Assembly (NCBI GenBank): GCA_963169105.1
Contig: OY720643.1
Coordinates: 85,109,696-85,173,695, forward strand
From: Ceriagrion tenellum
Lineage: Eukaryota; Arthropoda; Insecta; Odonata; Coenagrionidae
Length of the DNA: 64,000 nucleotides
Direction of reading: 5' to 3'
In this document: positions 47,989 through 58,312 of the stretch, piece by piece
How the letters are laid out: every line of letters starts with the position of its first letter
How positions within the stretch are numbered: the stretch's first letter is position 1
The notes under the pieces: generated by a model
What the model saw: only the letters and a program-made list of their open reading frames with translations
The model's database searches: none
What the model was told of the DNA's origin: nothing
Made by a program: the position numbers and the translations under genes

Positions 47989-49145
47989 AAACAATTTAAA
48001 TCCATAACATCCCGGTTAATAATTATTTGCATTGCGGAAAAACATCTAAAATTGTGACTGAAAACATTATTTTCTTCAGCTGTCATGAATTATTTTCAAT
48101 GGCGAAAGAAAATGACAAATGTGTTACCAGATAAGACTCTCACCTTAAGATTCAATGCCTATCACGTATTTCGTGCAGCATATTCTTTTCATATATCAGT
48201 TGATGCTTGAATATTTTTGGATTATTCTCAACTTTTTTTCGCTTTTTACTCTGGACGCCAAATGTGTCATGCAATGGAGGCTCTCAAACCTGCACGCAAA
48301 TAACTCGTTTAGGCATTTTATGTGTTGTGCGACGTTGTTTTTCAATAATCGTTTACAAGTGCTCTGTTTCATTTAAATTTTTACTGATATGAAGCTGTCA
48401 TGACAGATGCTCTTTCATGTTCGTTCGCTCATTATTTTCAGCTTTACAGATAAATAATTATATTTTATCTATGGTTATTTTTCCTTCATATTGGTAAAGT
48501 AACGAGGTAATTTACTTAAAAAGAAGATTCCTAAGGCTATAAAACCATGATGGATTCAAATTGTGTGAAACTGAAATCTGTATTGCTGAGTGGTTGTTGA
48601 AGATAATCATTGGTGTTGCATATAACAGTGATGTGGAATGAGTCGGGATATCTTCAAAACTATTAATAGTTAGTGTATCAGTGACTTCCGAACTATTATT
48701 ATCCTCATGAAAATTCATTTTTATTTTGCTCAATATACCACTTGCCTCTTTAACAACGAAATCGACGCGGACGATAAATTTTGGATATTTCATCATGGAC
48801 CTACCTGAACGTTTTAGTTGGAATATTTTTTTTCATGTGCTGGAAAATAAAACCCTTTCATCGTCTTAATAAGAAAATACCTGCATTAATCTACCGAAGA
48901 AAATATTCCTGTTCATTTATTGCCAGAGGTTTCCGAGGGATAGGGGGAAAGGGAGTTTTCAGAAGAAAATAGAAACAAAAATAAATAAATAAAACGAAAT
49001 AAACTAAAAACCAAAGTGCCTGCTCAATTGGGAGTAAGCGAACGTAGTCGCTGAATCCGATGAGATTTCTTCCTTACACACTACGTTAATAATGAATCCG
49101 GAGGCTTTCCCGGGGAACATTTTCGTAATTACTTAGTATGCTAAT
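47989..49145. other. AT-rich DNA, nothing recognised
   Basis: No supported feature. Confidence 0.5.
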
Positions 49146-49560
49146 TAAGTTAACTTCTCTCTCTCTCTCCTTCCCTCTTGCTTCCTTTCTCTCTTTCTTC
49201 CACTTACCCCTCCCCTCTACTTTCGGAGTTCTCGCCCCCAACCCCATCCTTCCTTTCCCCCTCATCCCCCATCCGTAGCCTCGCTACGCCCCCCCCCCCA
49301 GCCCATCTTCCCATTCCAATTTTTCACGTCCCCTTCCCCCACCCTTCATCACTACACCCTCTCGCATCTTCCGCTGCCCTCCTCCCGTCCCTCTCCCCCC
49401 CTCCCCTCTGCGCCCCTCCCCACATAGTACGCACTAAGACACCCACCCGCGGCCTACGCCGTCGTCCACCCACGCACAAAAGGGCTTTTCCGACCTCCAT
49501 TCCATTCCACCATTGTGTTTCCGTCTTTCGCTGTCTCTACCTCCTTACTCCCAGCGGATC
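49146..49560. other. Pyrimidine-rich GC island with CT microsatellite
   Basis: Starts with a (TC)n run (about 49157-49170) and continues as an almost uninterrupted C/T tract, with runs of nine and seven C. The 137-residue frame within it is Pro/Ser-rich low complexity. Its position just before a possible transcription start makes a promoter role conceivable. Confidence 0.45.
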
Positions 49561-49584
49561 TGCGAGCTGCGCAATATTGCGACA

Positions 49585-49661
49585 TACCTAGCAGTCTCTT
49601 TTTGCGCGTCGTTCTCTGCTAACCGACGTACCATCGAGTTTCCGGGGACATCAACGTCTCG
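49585..49661 (+). promoter_or_regulatory. Candidate first exon / 5' UTR with splice donor
   Basis: A CpG-rich, non-repetitive 100-base segment follows the pyrimidine island and ends CAACGTCTCG immediately before GTGAGT (49662-49667), a near-consensus 5' splice site. GCAGTC at 49591-49596 could act as an insect-type initiator. There is no long open frame, so this would be a non-coding first exon. No downstream exon was identified, and the call rests on these signals alone. Confidence 0.25.
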
Positions 49662-49667
49662 GTGAGT

Positions 49668-51145
49668 TCTGCCATCCTCTAAATGACCATAATCTTGTGC
49701 CACGACCATCGCGGGTTTTGGAGAAAGGGAAGAGTAGATGATTACCAGATTATGTGCCTAACCTTAACCTTGATATTCTTAGATGCAATCACTTAGATAC
49801 AGTCACTTAAAACGAATAAAGTCAGCACGATAGATAGTTGTAGCAGTTAATTTTAGGGTGCTACTACGGTCAGGGCCATTTGATACCACCTATGAGGATA
49901 TTCCCTTAGTAAGAACTTTGTTTAGCATGCTAATTAAATATTCATGATCTTTGAGAAGCTTATTGTGTATTTCAGAGTTTACATAAACGCTACCTATAGA
50001 TGTTAAAATCATTAAAACATCCTAACTTTCATTCCCGTGGACTTGTGTGTTTTAGGGGTAATAAGCCATTATTCTCACTAGATCAGTTAGAAGATTTCCT
50101 TTTTGTGTTCATAGGATAAAAAAACTGGAAATATACGGAAAGATCAAAAAATCTCTTAAGAGGAAAGATAGATGTATTCGGGAGATTAAAAAACCTCTTA
50201 ACAATAAATAAGAGAGAAAACTAGTAGAGAAGGAAAGAAGGAGAATCGAAATGTTTTCAATCCCCTTGCTCTTAATGTCATTCTCCACTATTGCTCAATA
50301 GAGTCCATATCTTTAGTTCTGAGGGCACCTGGCCAAATTATCATTTCCACAACTAATAAAGCCAGTCAGATATTTAATCAAAGCATCAGAGGTTTAAGAG
50401 GCCTTGCTGATAACGCTTCATGGCAGTGTCTATCCCAGCCCTACCTTTGAGGAAAAGGCATATCGTGGCGGTTTTTGAACCCGAGTTATAACGATGTATT
50501 ACGGTTTGCGAGGCTAGTACAGTGAATTGTAGCTCTAATTACTTCTTAAAATGTATTATTTACTTACTTTGTGCGTATTTTATGAACTATCATTGCCTTT
50601 TATGTTGACATTTCATCAGATGTAGCTTACTGTTTTCACAGTGAAAGTTTTGGTGGCGATTCATCAGTCCAGGCAACCAGTATGACGTGCTATGTTCTAC
50701 AGCGCCACAACTCACCCAATCCTTCAACCTAATAGTAACCAACGAAGTTCTTGGTCTTACATCTATTTAGATATCTTGCTTGACAAGATATATTTAAATC
50801 CGTATTTTTTCTGTCATTTCATCAATTAGAGTACAATTTGGCCTGGATATAGATTAGATTTTCTTTTTTGGCTTTTATTATTCTTTACACTTTTTATGGA
50901 GTAATCTATGAAACATTACCAGACTATTATTAATACTTCTGTAAAATTACTCTCAAAATCACGGGAAGAATCAGGTTAAATTGCCATCGTAATGGCCTTT
51001 ACATCGGGTAGACTCGGTATACTCGATATGGTAGACTCGAGTGGGGTTGTACCCGGCGCCAGATCCGACTCCCATCAAATAGGTGGCTATAATGCTTTCA
51101 TGTAAAGTATACGGGTTAGACAATGTGATTCAAGGATGATGGGGT
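49668..51145. other. AT-rich DNA, nothing firmly recognised
   Basis: Contains one weak SINE candidate (50455-50515). Around 51000-51060 the words GGTAGACTCG and TACTCGATATGGTAGACTCGA form a small local repeat. Confidence 0.45.
50455..50515 (-). mobile_element. Possible SINE remnant
   Basis: On the minus strand TAGCCTCGCAAACCG could be an A-box region, and CTCGGGTTCAAAAACCGCC a B-box region at tRNA-like spacing. The boxes are imperfect and no tail is defined. Confidence 0.3.
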
Positions 51146-51150
51146 GCATA

Positions 51151-51189
51151 CATGTTTCCGCCTAAGCTACGCAGGCGGGAGCACACATG
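51151..51189. repeat. Two-part hairpin
   Basis: CCGCCT (51158-51163) pairs with AGGCGG (51173-51178), and outside it CATGT (51151-51155) pairs with ACATG (51185-51189), forming an interrupted stem-loop. Confidence 0.6.
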
Positions 51190-52080
51190 ATGTTGTTAGG
51201 TTTAATATTTAGGCAATCTACCAGTCCATGTAGGTCTAAATCTTAGTCAGTTTAGGTCCGTGGAATTAATTTGTGTGCACACCCTTATAATTATTATTAC
51301 GCAATATATTTCTTCATCTTAGTATACTTTCTCTTCATCATTCCCCCTCCTTACAGCTTATTCTCTTGTTATTTTCATCCTTGATAAGCCCGCATCCTTC
51401 CCTCTGTGACCGCCTTGACTTCGCCCCACTATACATCTTCCAAAGACCTACTATACCTCCTCCTATTTCTGAAATTTCTGTCCTCAAACAATCATGGGTA
51501 TAACTTTTTCGTCTGTCCCCCTTTTCCGTCTACCCGTGCCAATTTCTATGTTCCCTCGCCCATATCTCCAACGCCTGCAGTCTATTCTTGCCTTATTTTC
51601 AAATAGTCTACGATTACACACGATATATCGCTACTCTCGATATTGAACGCTAACATTTAATAGGAAGCGTGACATTATGCGATGCATAATGCTACGGCAA
51701 TCTCATTCTCTATTGCGGTGCGCATAATTTAAATTCCATTATCTTGCGGTCTCAGCCAAACTCCCCACCACCTGCCGTTTCGTCTTTCCTCAATTTTTTT
51801 TAAATAACTTTCCCCACGCCCATCCTTCTCCCTCCTAATGAATAGAAAGCTCTCTCTCCGCGGTTCCGCGGTTTTCCTTCTTGCCCTATCTTCACCTTTC
51901 CTCTCCCCATACCTCAATCTCCTCTATTGCCGTCTCACTCGATCCACAGCCCCAGATTCCCTCTCGCTGCTATTCCGTTTGGCAATCTACGCGCTCACCA
52001 CCCCGTAAATGTAAAGCAATAATGGAAAGAAGAGAATACAATTCGACGTGCTTGTAATTTGTGGTGTTGAAATGTATTAA
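51190..52080. other. Unassigned DNA with pyrimidine-rich stretches
   Basis: About 51320-51600 and 51760-51960 are C/T-rich on the plus strand. No supported gene. Confidence 0.45.
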
Positions 52081-52830
52081 GTTTGGCAGTGTATGGGGGA
52101 AAAGAGAATTTCGTGGAAAAAGAAAGTTGTTTTAGTCTGGAAGACGAGTTGAGGGACGAGAGGGAACCTTATAGTCAAAAAGGAGGGAACTGTAGCATTG
52201 AACTAACATATTTGCATCTAGACAATAGTACTGTGTTTCAAAACAACCTATTTCACCTGTTCCATGCTGTAGAATGGGATGTGTAACGAACGAATTTATT
52301 TACGAATTTGCAAGCCAAATAAAAACCCACTCTCAGAGCGAACTTGCAGATTTAACTCATATAACTCTATTGGGTATATTCCTGATAAGTTTATTCTACA
52401 GTTTAAGCCTAAATATTTTAACAACAATGGAGTTTATAGGCTATAATATAAGCCAAAATACGTCTGATATGATGGGCTATACAGGTGAGATATATTTACT
52501 AATTTACCAATTTAGAAAAAAAAACATGCCACCTGACATTCGGAACTTAATGCGATATGTACACGTAGAGCCACCACAGAGGCCTGATGCAGGATTTACC
52601 AGCACAACAGCCGTGAGGAGGAAGGGATTTAAAATGGATGGGAGAAAGGAAAGAGGATTATCAACCATCATGCTCTGTTTTATCATCAGTGCTAATGTTG
52701 CGTGTGGTAAGTTCGGCAGTGTTTATCTCTAATTATATCAATTATACCTTCAACATCATCTGATTCTTGACGCAATGAGATTTATAATAATAAGAGATGT
52801 AATATTTTAGGCGATATTTGTAACATTGGG
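52081..52830. other. AT-rich DNA with a 152-residue open frame, not called as a gene
   Basis: The plus frame 52274-52732 has a hydrophobic stretch (ITLLGIFLISLFYSLSLNIL, about residues 30-49) but no family resemblance I can name. Its codons follow the AT-rich background. An unidentified membrane protein fragment cannot be excluded. Confidence 0.25.
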
Positions 52831-53775
52831 CAATGTTTGAATCTAATCGAAGAATGAAAAATTGCTTTGCTCGCCGAACACATAGTTACATCTATACTCA
52901 ATCCACAAAACCGACCATGTTGGCCTTTGTGAAAGAGCGTGCTAGTAGAGACGCCTACAGGGATGAAACTGGAAAGATTGAGGTGGGGACGCCGGTAAGC
53001 AGTTTGGGGAGTGAAGTAGAAGAGGTGGAGGGAGAAAGATGTAAAGGACAGAAAGGGAGAGACGAAGGAAAGGACGAAATCTTATGCATGCAAATCTTCG
53101 GTTGGGGTGGAGCGAAGCTCCGGCACAAACCAAGAACTCATCTCGGAGAAAAGACGCTGGAAGTCCCTGCGGCCAGGGGCATGGCTTCCCGCCACTTTAA
53201 CGCCCCTCTCCCACCCACTCCTACATCCCACCTCCACCCAATCTTGGCCCCTCCCATCGTTTCCTTTTCGGGCAAAAATTCCACCGCAACCCCCCTCCTC
53301 AAAGCCCATACCTCATCTCCCATCTCCTCTTCCCCACTCAAAGCATCCCCAACAGTGCGCAATTTGAAATTATACGCGGGCAAAATGACTTGAGAGAGGA
53401 AAATGTATACGAAGCGGTTTGTTAAGTCGCGGGAAAGAGGGGGTGGGCGGGAGATGGATGACTAGTTAGCGATGGGATCGTTAGATGGCGGTAGGGGCGG
53501 GTGATGCGGGTGAGTTGGTTTTTGGGGGGCGGGTCTGGTTGGACGAATTGGATGTGGGGAGGTGGGGCCGGGGCGCAGGATTGGAAGCCCATGGTTTGGG
53601 ACAGGGGACGCCGGGGGTTTTTGTACCCTGGGGGGTTGAGGTTTGGTTGGGTTTTGCGATTGAACGAAGGGCTACCACCTTAGTGGGAGAAGGGCAAGTG
53701 CGGCCGAACACTGGACAAGGAGGAAGTACCGGAGCCAGTTGGTGCAGATTATCTCGAAGAAAGAAAAGAAAATAG
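52831..53775. other. GC-rich island, mixed then G-rich
   Basis: 52980-53080 is G/A-rich, 53170-53350 is C-rich, 53430-53650 is very G-rich on the plus strand with many GGGG runs (possible G-quadruplexes). A 186-residue plus frame spans 52833-53393 but its second half is Pro/Ser low complexity. I recognise no domain. Confidence 0.35.
53628..53745 (+). repeat. Dispersed repeat, copy 1
   Basis: Contains TTGGTTGGGTTTTGCGATTGAA, then GGGAGAAGGGCAAGTGCGGCCGA and ACACTGGACAAGGAGGAAG (described here in parts). The same order recurs at 54650-54760 and 54970-55065 in diverged form. Confidence 0.55.
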
Positions 53776-54645
53776 TTGGCACCTCAAAGGTCTATGTGCA
53801 TACACGTTTTATCCCCTAGGCCACTGTGTGTGGGGCCAGGTGGTTTAGGATATTTTCCAAGTTTGTTTAATGAAATGAAAATTGAATTGTTCATGAATTT
53901 AGTTTTATGAAAGAAATTACTTCTTTTTCAGAGGTTTATTTACTCTCAATAATATGGGGATATTAGAACGAGCATCTACACCTTAATCTAATACCTTATT
54001 TTTGATGAACATTTCTACGAACTTTGTGGAATCGAGACTAATTATCACGAGATAACATACGCACTCGCTAATTATCCACTCATTTTTAGATCTGATCCAA
54101 CAAATTTCCATATTTTCTTATTATTATCTTTTTAACTCTGATGGTTATGTAATACCATTCAATTAGGTTGGGTCAGAAGAGTGTAAAAGTGTGAAAAATT
54201 GAAGTTCTCTATCCGCGTGGTGAGTCCTGATTGCTATCTCATTGATGGATTCTACTGAAGTTGTTATCATGATTAGAACCTTAGTCTAAACCAGGATGTA
54301 ATTCGGATCCTTGCCCACGTCTACTCGTCTTTATTTCCCTTGCTTTCTTCAAATTTACAGGGGATTTCACCCTAGTTCAGCTAATATTTCTAGTACAGTT
54401 TTACCGTTCTCCTTTTCAAACCTGATGGTGTGATTTTGGGATTTTGTATAGTATTTTGACAACATCTTTCCTACGTATGTGTTGATGCGTACTTTCTATT
54501 TGGGCTGTGGTTTCTAACTTAGATAACATAGTTTTATGGCTCCCTTACCTCCTCCTTATACGCATATTACGCTTTAAATCACCAAGCGTGATTAGCAATT
54601 GGCGAGTTTACACCAGAGAACGCTACAAAATAACCAACTATTTTG
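53776..54645. other. AT-rich DNA, nothing recognised
   Basis: No supported feature. Confidence 0.5.
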
Positions 54646-54762
54646 GAGCTCTAGTTGGTCTTTGTAATTGAGAAAATGTTGTGTCTCCTTGAATGGAAAA
54701 GGACATATGTGGCTCGGGACTGAACATGTAATAGAAGGAAGAAACAAGAAGGAGGAAGCAAA
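54646..54762 (+). repeat. Dispersed repeat, copy 2
   Basis: TAGTTGGTCTTTGTAATTGAGA, then GGAAAAGGACATATGTGGC and GGACTGAACATGTAATAGAAG correspond to the same blocks as copies 1 and 3. Most diverged of the three. Confidence 0.4.
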
Positions 54763-54964
54763 ATGCGACGAAAGCAATATAGTTATTCTTGGCAATTTTC
54801 GTTGTCCATAGTTTCACAGCAAATCACATCCAATGGACAGGCATCAGCTCCTTTTGGACTCTTTGTCAGTCTTGACTTACTTTTCCTGACAAAAGTAATT
54901 TATATAAATTTGGAGAAGAGATTTTGGGCCCAAATAAGGGTCTATGAGAGTTTGGGCCCTTGAG

Positions 54965-55070
54965 GGTAGAGTTTTGGTTGGTTTTGCGATTAAAGGAATG
55001 GTGTGTCCGTCATGGGAAAAGGAATAAAAGTGTCCGGAGACTGAAAAAGTAAGAGAGAGAATAAGCAAGA
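54965..55070 (+). repeat. Dispersed repeat, copy 3
   Basis: AGTTTTGGTTGGTTTTGCGATTAAA (in parts TTGGTTGGTTTTGCGATT), then GGGAAAAGGAATAAAAGTGTCC and GGAGACTGAAAAAGTAAGAG. It shares TTTTGCGATT exactly with copy 1. Confidence 0.55.
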
Positions 55071-56300
55071 TGTTTTAGATTGTCTCGAGCGAAGTAGGGA
55101 AGGTGGTTTGCTGTTTGAACGCATGGTTGGAAAGAGAGTGGAGGAGTAGAAGGAAAGATTGGTCTCCTAAAACTTCGTGAAAAATCTCATTCAGAGTCGC
55201 GAAAGAGGAAATGATGTCACAAGTTATTCTTTTCACGAGTGTCCTCGAAGTGGGACCTTCCATACGTGCTCTTCAGGGGAACGCTGAAAGTATTTGACGC
55301 TTGGAATTTAATTTTTGTGTCTCCTGGGGTGACCGTCCCTTTTCCTCCCGTCCTCCCGTGATAATGGATGTCACGGAATTGCGTTAGTGCGACCTAAAAG
55401 GTGCCTGTCCTAAAGTGGTCCAGATTTTGAAAGAAATTGTTTTTAGTGGTGAGGAGTTCATGGCGGATTCTATTAGACTGGAGGATATCGTACTGAAATA
55501 TATGACCTGATTTCTTCCAAATGAGATAATTCAGTTGAGCAGAGTAGATTTATGTAGCCAAAAATGAAGGTTATTACGCTAATTCGACATTAATGGCGAC
55601 CTATATTTGCCAGTGCTACAACTTTTCATGGGTCATAACTCTTACTTTCAATTTTAGCCAAGTATTTTGACGATAATTAGTCATTCAAATATAGCCTTAA
55701 GTAAAAAATAATTATTGAGTAGCTCGGTGAGGTGGCGATTGTATTCTACAATGCCATCTTTTCTTCACATGGATCAATATTCCTTATTTCCTTTTCTTCA
55801 TATCATATTAAAAACCCTCTATTTCGTAATTTTTCCTAGTTTTGTTGGAAATGCTATGCTCTTCAATATAATGTTTTCTAGTATTACCTACCTAATCTCT
55901 TTTCCAGCCCTTCGTTTTCCCAATTTTCATTTTTCTTCTCATCAGTGAAATCAAAACACCTCTGCTTTTCTACAAATTATTTTTATGAATACCCACGTGT
56001 TTTGATTTCAAATTTCAATTATAATTCTCTCTGCTAAGTGAATTCTAAAACACTAAAGTTCATATTTTATTTATATTTAAGCAGAATGTTATGAAGAGCA
56101 TGTAAATCAATTTTGACGTAGTAAATGGTTAAGCAGTTGATTCATAACAAAATGAGTTATATGAAAGATTGGAATATTAAAGAAAACCCGGGGGATCTCT
56201 GAGAGTAGATACGTGAAAAGTAATTGGAACGATAGAATTCACCTTTCTTTACCTTTAACTATTGACAACATGTACCAGTGGAAAAGCTGACCAAAATAGA
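55071..56300. other. AT-rich DNA, nothing recognised
   Basis: 55070-55170 is G/A-rich. No supported gene. Confidence 0.5.
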
Positions 56301-56304
56301 TTAG

Positions 56305-56665
56305 ATAGAAGCCTTTGAAATCTGGTGCTGAAGGAGGATGCTGAAGAAAAAATGGACGGAAATATTAAAAAATGATGCAATGTCCAGAAGAATAGAAGAG
56401 GAGAGGACCATATGAAGCACAATAGAGAAAATAAGAACAAAATGGATTGGACACACCCTGAGACACAATGAGTTTGTGAAGAACATAATTGAAGGCAAAA
56501 TAGAGGTATAGGTCCCAAGAAGAAGGCCCAGGAATAAGTTCATTGACCATATTAGGAGGAAATTACATAGGAAGAGATACGAGGAGGTGGGGGAACTAGC
56601 ACTAGATAGGGAAGGGTGGGGGGTTGCAACCAAACAATTTTAGGACTGAACAACCAATGATGATT
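56305..56665 (+). mobile_element. RTE-like LINE, C-terminal tail, with in-frame stops
   Basis: A single plus frame from 56305 to the stop at 56641-56643 gives the characteristic tail of RTE-type and related LINE polymerases. It begins IEAFEIWC, continues RRMLKKKWTEILKND after a stop, then RRIEEERTI, a stop, EKIRTKWIGHTLRHNEF, KNIIEGKIE, a stop, PRRRPRNKFIDHIRRK and ELALDREGW. The block WIGH.LRH....K.IIEGKIE....R.RPR..FID.I is diagnostic. Three in-frame stops (56323, 56410 and 56494 regions) make it dead, but the frame itself is never shifted. The 3' end runs into CAATGATGATTATG, like the ATG-rich tails of these elements. A sister copy lies at 58077. Confidence 0.85.
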
Positions 56666-57011
56666 ATGGGAGAAGTACGAAATTTGACTTTGTACATTTT
56701 CGTCGCCTACATTGAACACTAGTGAACCGGATACCGTTGCGGGGAATATTATCGAAGGTCTTCCATAATTTAGCGCATATTAACTCTATTGCGAATCTGT
56801 TTTGAAGTCGGCTGCCTATTACTAAGGGCCTAAAAATGAATGGAAAACAACAGAGTAGATGTGTTTCAAAGTAAGCAGAACACTTGAATGTGCTGAAAGC
56901 GCAATTGAATATTCATGTCAATAATTGTGGTATTTATTGGTCAATCCAGGTGAGTCAGTCTGATGAAAGATGTCTTGAGTAGCCTGTCTAATGTTGTTTA
57001 TTCAATGTTGA
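56666..57011. other. AT-rich DNA, nothing recognised
   Basis: No supported feature. Confidence 0.5.
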
Positions 57012-57212
57012 ATGTTTCCTGTTGCATGGACCTTCATATTTGTCGCACTGCTCACGCCACCCGTGTTTTTGGATGGGAGACCAGCTCCAGGGCGCTTACC
57101 GCAGGGGCCGTTTGAGCCCACGTGGCATTTTCGGAGAGGTTCAAAAGATTCCGGAAGCCTGGAAGAGGGTGATATAAATGGGTGGAAGGGATTATTATTT
57201 TTTTCCTTATGA
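57012..57212 (+). CDS. Candidate exon for a small secreted peptide (hypothetical)
   Basis: A 66-residue frame begins MFPVAWTFIFVALLTPPVFL, a good match to a signal peptide. It continues DGRPAPGRLPQGPFEPTWHF, then the dibasic pair RR at residues 41-42, then an acidic stretch (SLEEGD). Small secreted size, a signal peptide and a dibasic cleavage site are the layout of a prohormone or neuropeptide precursor, but I do not recognise the peptide. Possible splice donors lie at 57139 (GAG before GTTCAA) and 57169 (AGG before GTGATA); past these the residues look like intron read-through. No neighbouring exon was found. The box GGATGGGAGACC (57071-57082) also matches a 5S rRNA element, so a repeat origin is possible. 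Confidence 0.2.
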   Translation: MFPVAWTFIFVALLTPPVFLDGRPAPGRLPQGPFEPTWHFRRGSKDSGSLEEGDINGWKGLLFFSL

Positions 57213-57690
57213 AAAAAAAGGATCTGAATAGGCCGCATCTGAACGCTCCCTATATCTGCCCCTCCCCCACCCCCCGCGTTCATCCTCCCTCCTCACCCCC
57301 CTGGTTCTACCTACTCTTTCCCCCACTTCCCTCTCTTCTGTCAAAGTTAATGAAGCCGCGTAGCCATCCCCGGCTCCATTGTGCCCGCACGGCACACGGC
57401 TGAAGGGAAATGGGAGAGAGGCTACGGGTTCCCGGATGAAAGGATGGGTTGGGTATTCCGGTGTGCTGGGTTGGCGGGGGATGGGAGGGGGGTCAGATGC
57501 GGGCGGGTCCCTGAATAGGACCAGGAAGAAGGTTTGCTGCAGGGAATGGATGAAAGAAACGAAAACATTTGAACGAAGAGAGCAGATAAGTGGATTAATC
57601 GGACGGAGCTTGTCTTGCGGGAAACCTTTGGATGTTCTTCTCAGAGTCGGCGGAAGAGGCACGAAAAGTGGAAACGCTTGATAACTTTTC
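57213..57690. other. GC-rich island, pyrimidine tract then purine tract
   Basis: 57255-57345 is C/T-rich and 57400-57680 is G/A-rich. This gives a 162-residue minus frame and a 100-residue plus frame facing each other, both Arg/Pro/Gly-rich without known domains. Not called as genes. Confidence 0.4.
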
Positions 57691-57840
57691 CACAAGTGTT
57701 CGTTAGCAATCTAGCCCACGGCAAAAATATTTTCAACCATGAAAGGCATCAGGTTTTTCCTTAGATACTCACAAGTCTTCAATGGTAAAATTCTGTGAAA
57801 GAAAGGTAGACGATTACTTATTAGTGGTCGAAAATTGTAG

Positions 57841-57965
57841 GCTTTCTATGGCAGAGGTGTTTGTGTGTGACTACAATTTCGTTGGTCGTGAGTTCGAATC
57901 CTGCCAGGGTAATAGTTAGGAACCAGGGCTCAGTACCAAGCTCGTTTAGTAAAATAAAGTAAGCT
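57841..57965 (+). mobile_element. tRNA-derived SINE
   Basis: An A-box-like TATGGCAGAGGTG (57847-57859) is followed at tRNA-like spacing by the canonical B box GAGTTCGAATCC (57890-57901) and CTGCCAGGGTAATA. The last part parallels CCGCCTGGGTAGTA in the SINE at 1241. The body ends in an A-rich stretch near 57950-57960 (GTAAAATAAAGTAAG). The anticodon arm is poor, so this is a SINE and not a tRNA gene. Confidence 0.6.
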
Positions 57966-58076
57966 GGCAGTATTTGGCGAAAGCCAATTGCCAATTTTAA
58001 TTTTTTTTAGCATTTTAGAGCGTCTAAATTTATGACTAAATGCATACTTCGTACATTATTCAGAAATGAAGAACTA
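57966..58076. other. AT-rich DNA
   Basis: Nothing recognised. Confidence 0.4.
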
Positions 58077-58312
58077 ATTGGATTTACACACTCTGAGATA
58101 CAATAGGTTTATGAGGAACATAATTGAGATTTAAATAGATGGATAAGTCCCCGGGAGGAGACCCAGGAATCTGGAAGACCCGGAGGAAGAACTCGAACCA
58201 AATAAATATCAAGTACAAAGAAGAACCTCCAGGAAGGAAGGCAACAAGCGGTAGATAGGGAAGGTTGGAGGTCTGCAGTCGACCAATATTAGAATTGATC
58301 GATCAATGATGA
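58077..58312 (+). mobile_element. RTE-like LINE tail, second decayed copy
   Basis: Nucleotide alignment with 56446-56665 is clear: ATTGGA, ACACTCTGAGA, CAATAGGTTTATGAGGAACA and TAATTGAG match ATTGGACACACCCTGAGACA, CAATGAGTTTGTGAAGAACA and TAATTGAA. Further on, CCCAGGAAT, then GTAGATAGGGAAGG and GGTCTGCAGTCGACCAAT match the 3' half, ending CAATGATGAC. Many stops and indels disrupt every frame, so only DNA-level homology remains. Confidence 0.75.

Noticed and set aside
52833..53393. 186-residue plus-strand open frame
   Set aside because: Second half is Pro/Ser low complexity, and no family resemblance was found.
54163..54195. Mariner-type terminal repeat (TAGGTTGGGTCAGAAG)
   Set aside because: Only a loose resemblance, and no matching inverse end or transposase remnant was found nearby.
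57071..57082. 5S rRNA fragment (GGATGGGAGACC)
   Set aside because: The 12-base match to the 5S box is isolated; the bases on both sides do not follow a 5S sequence.
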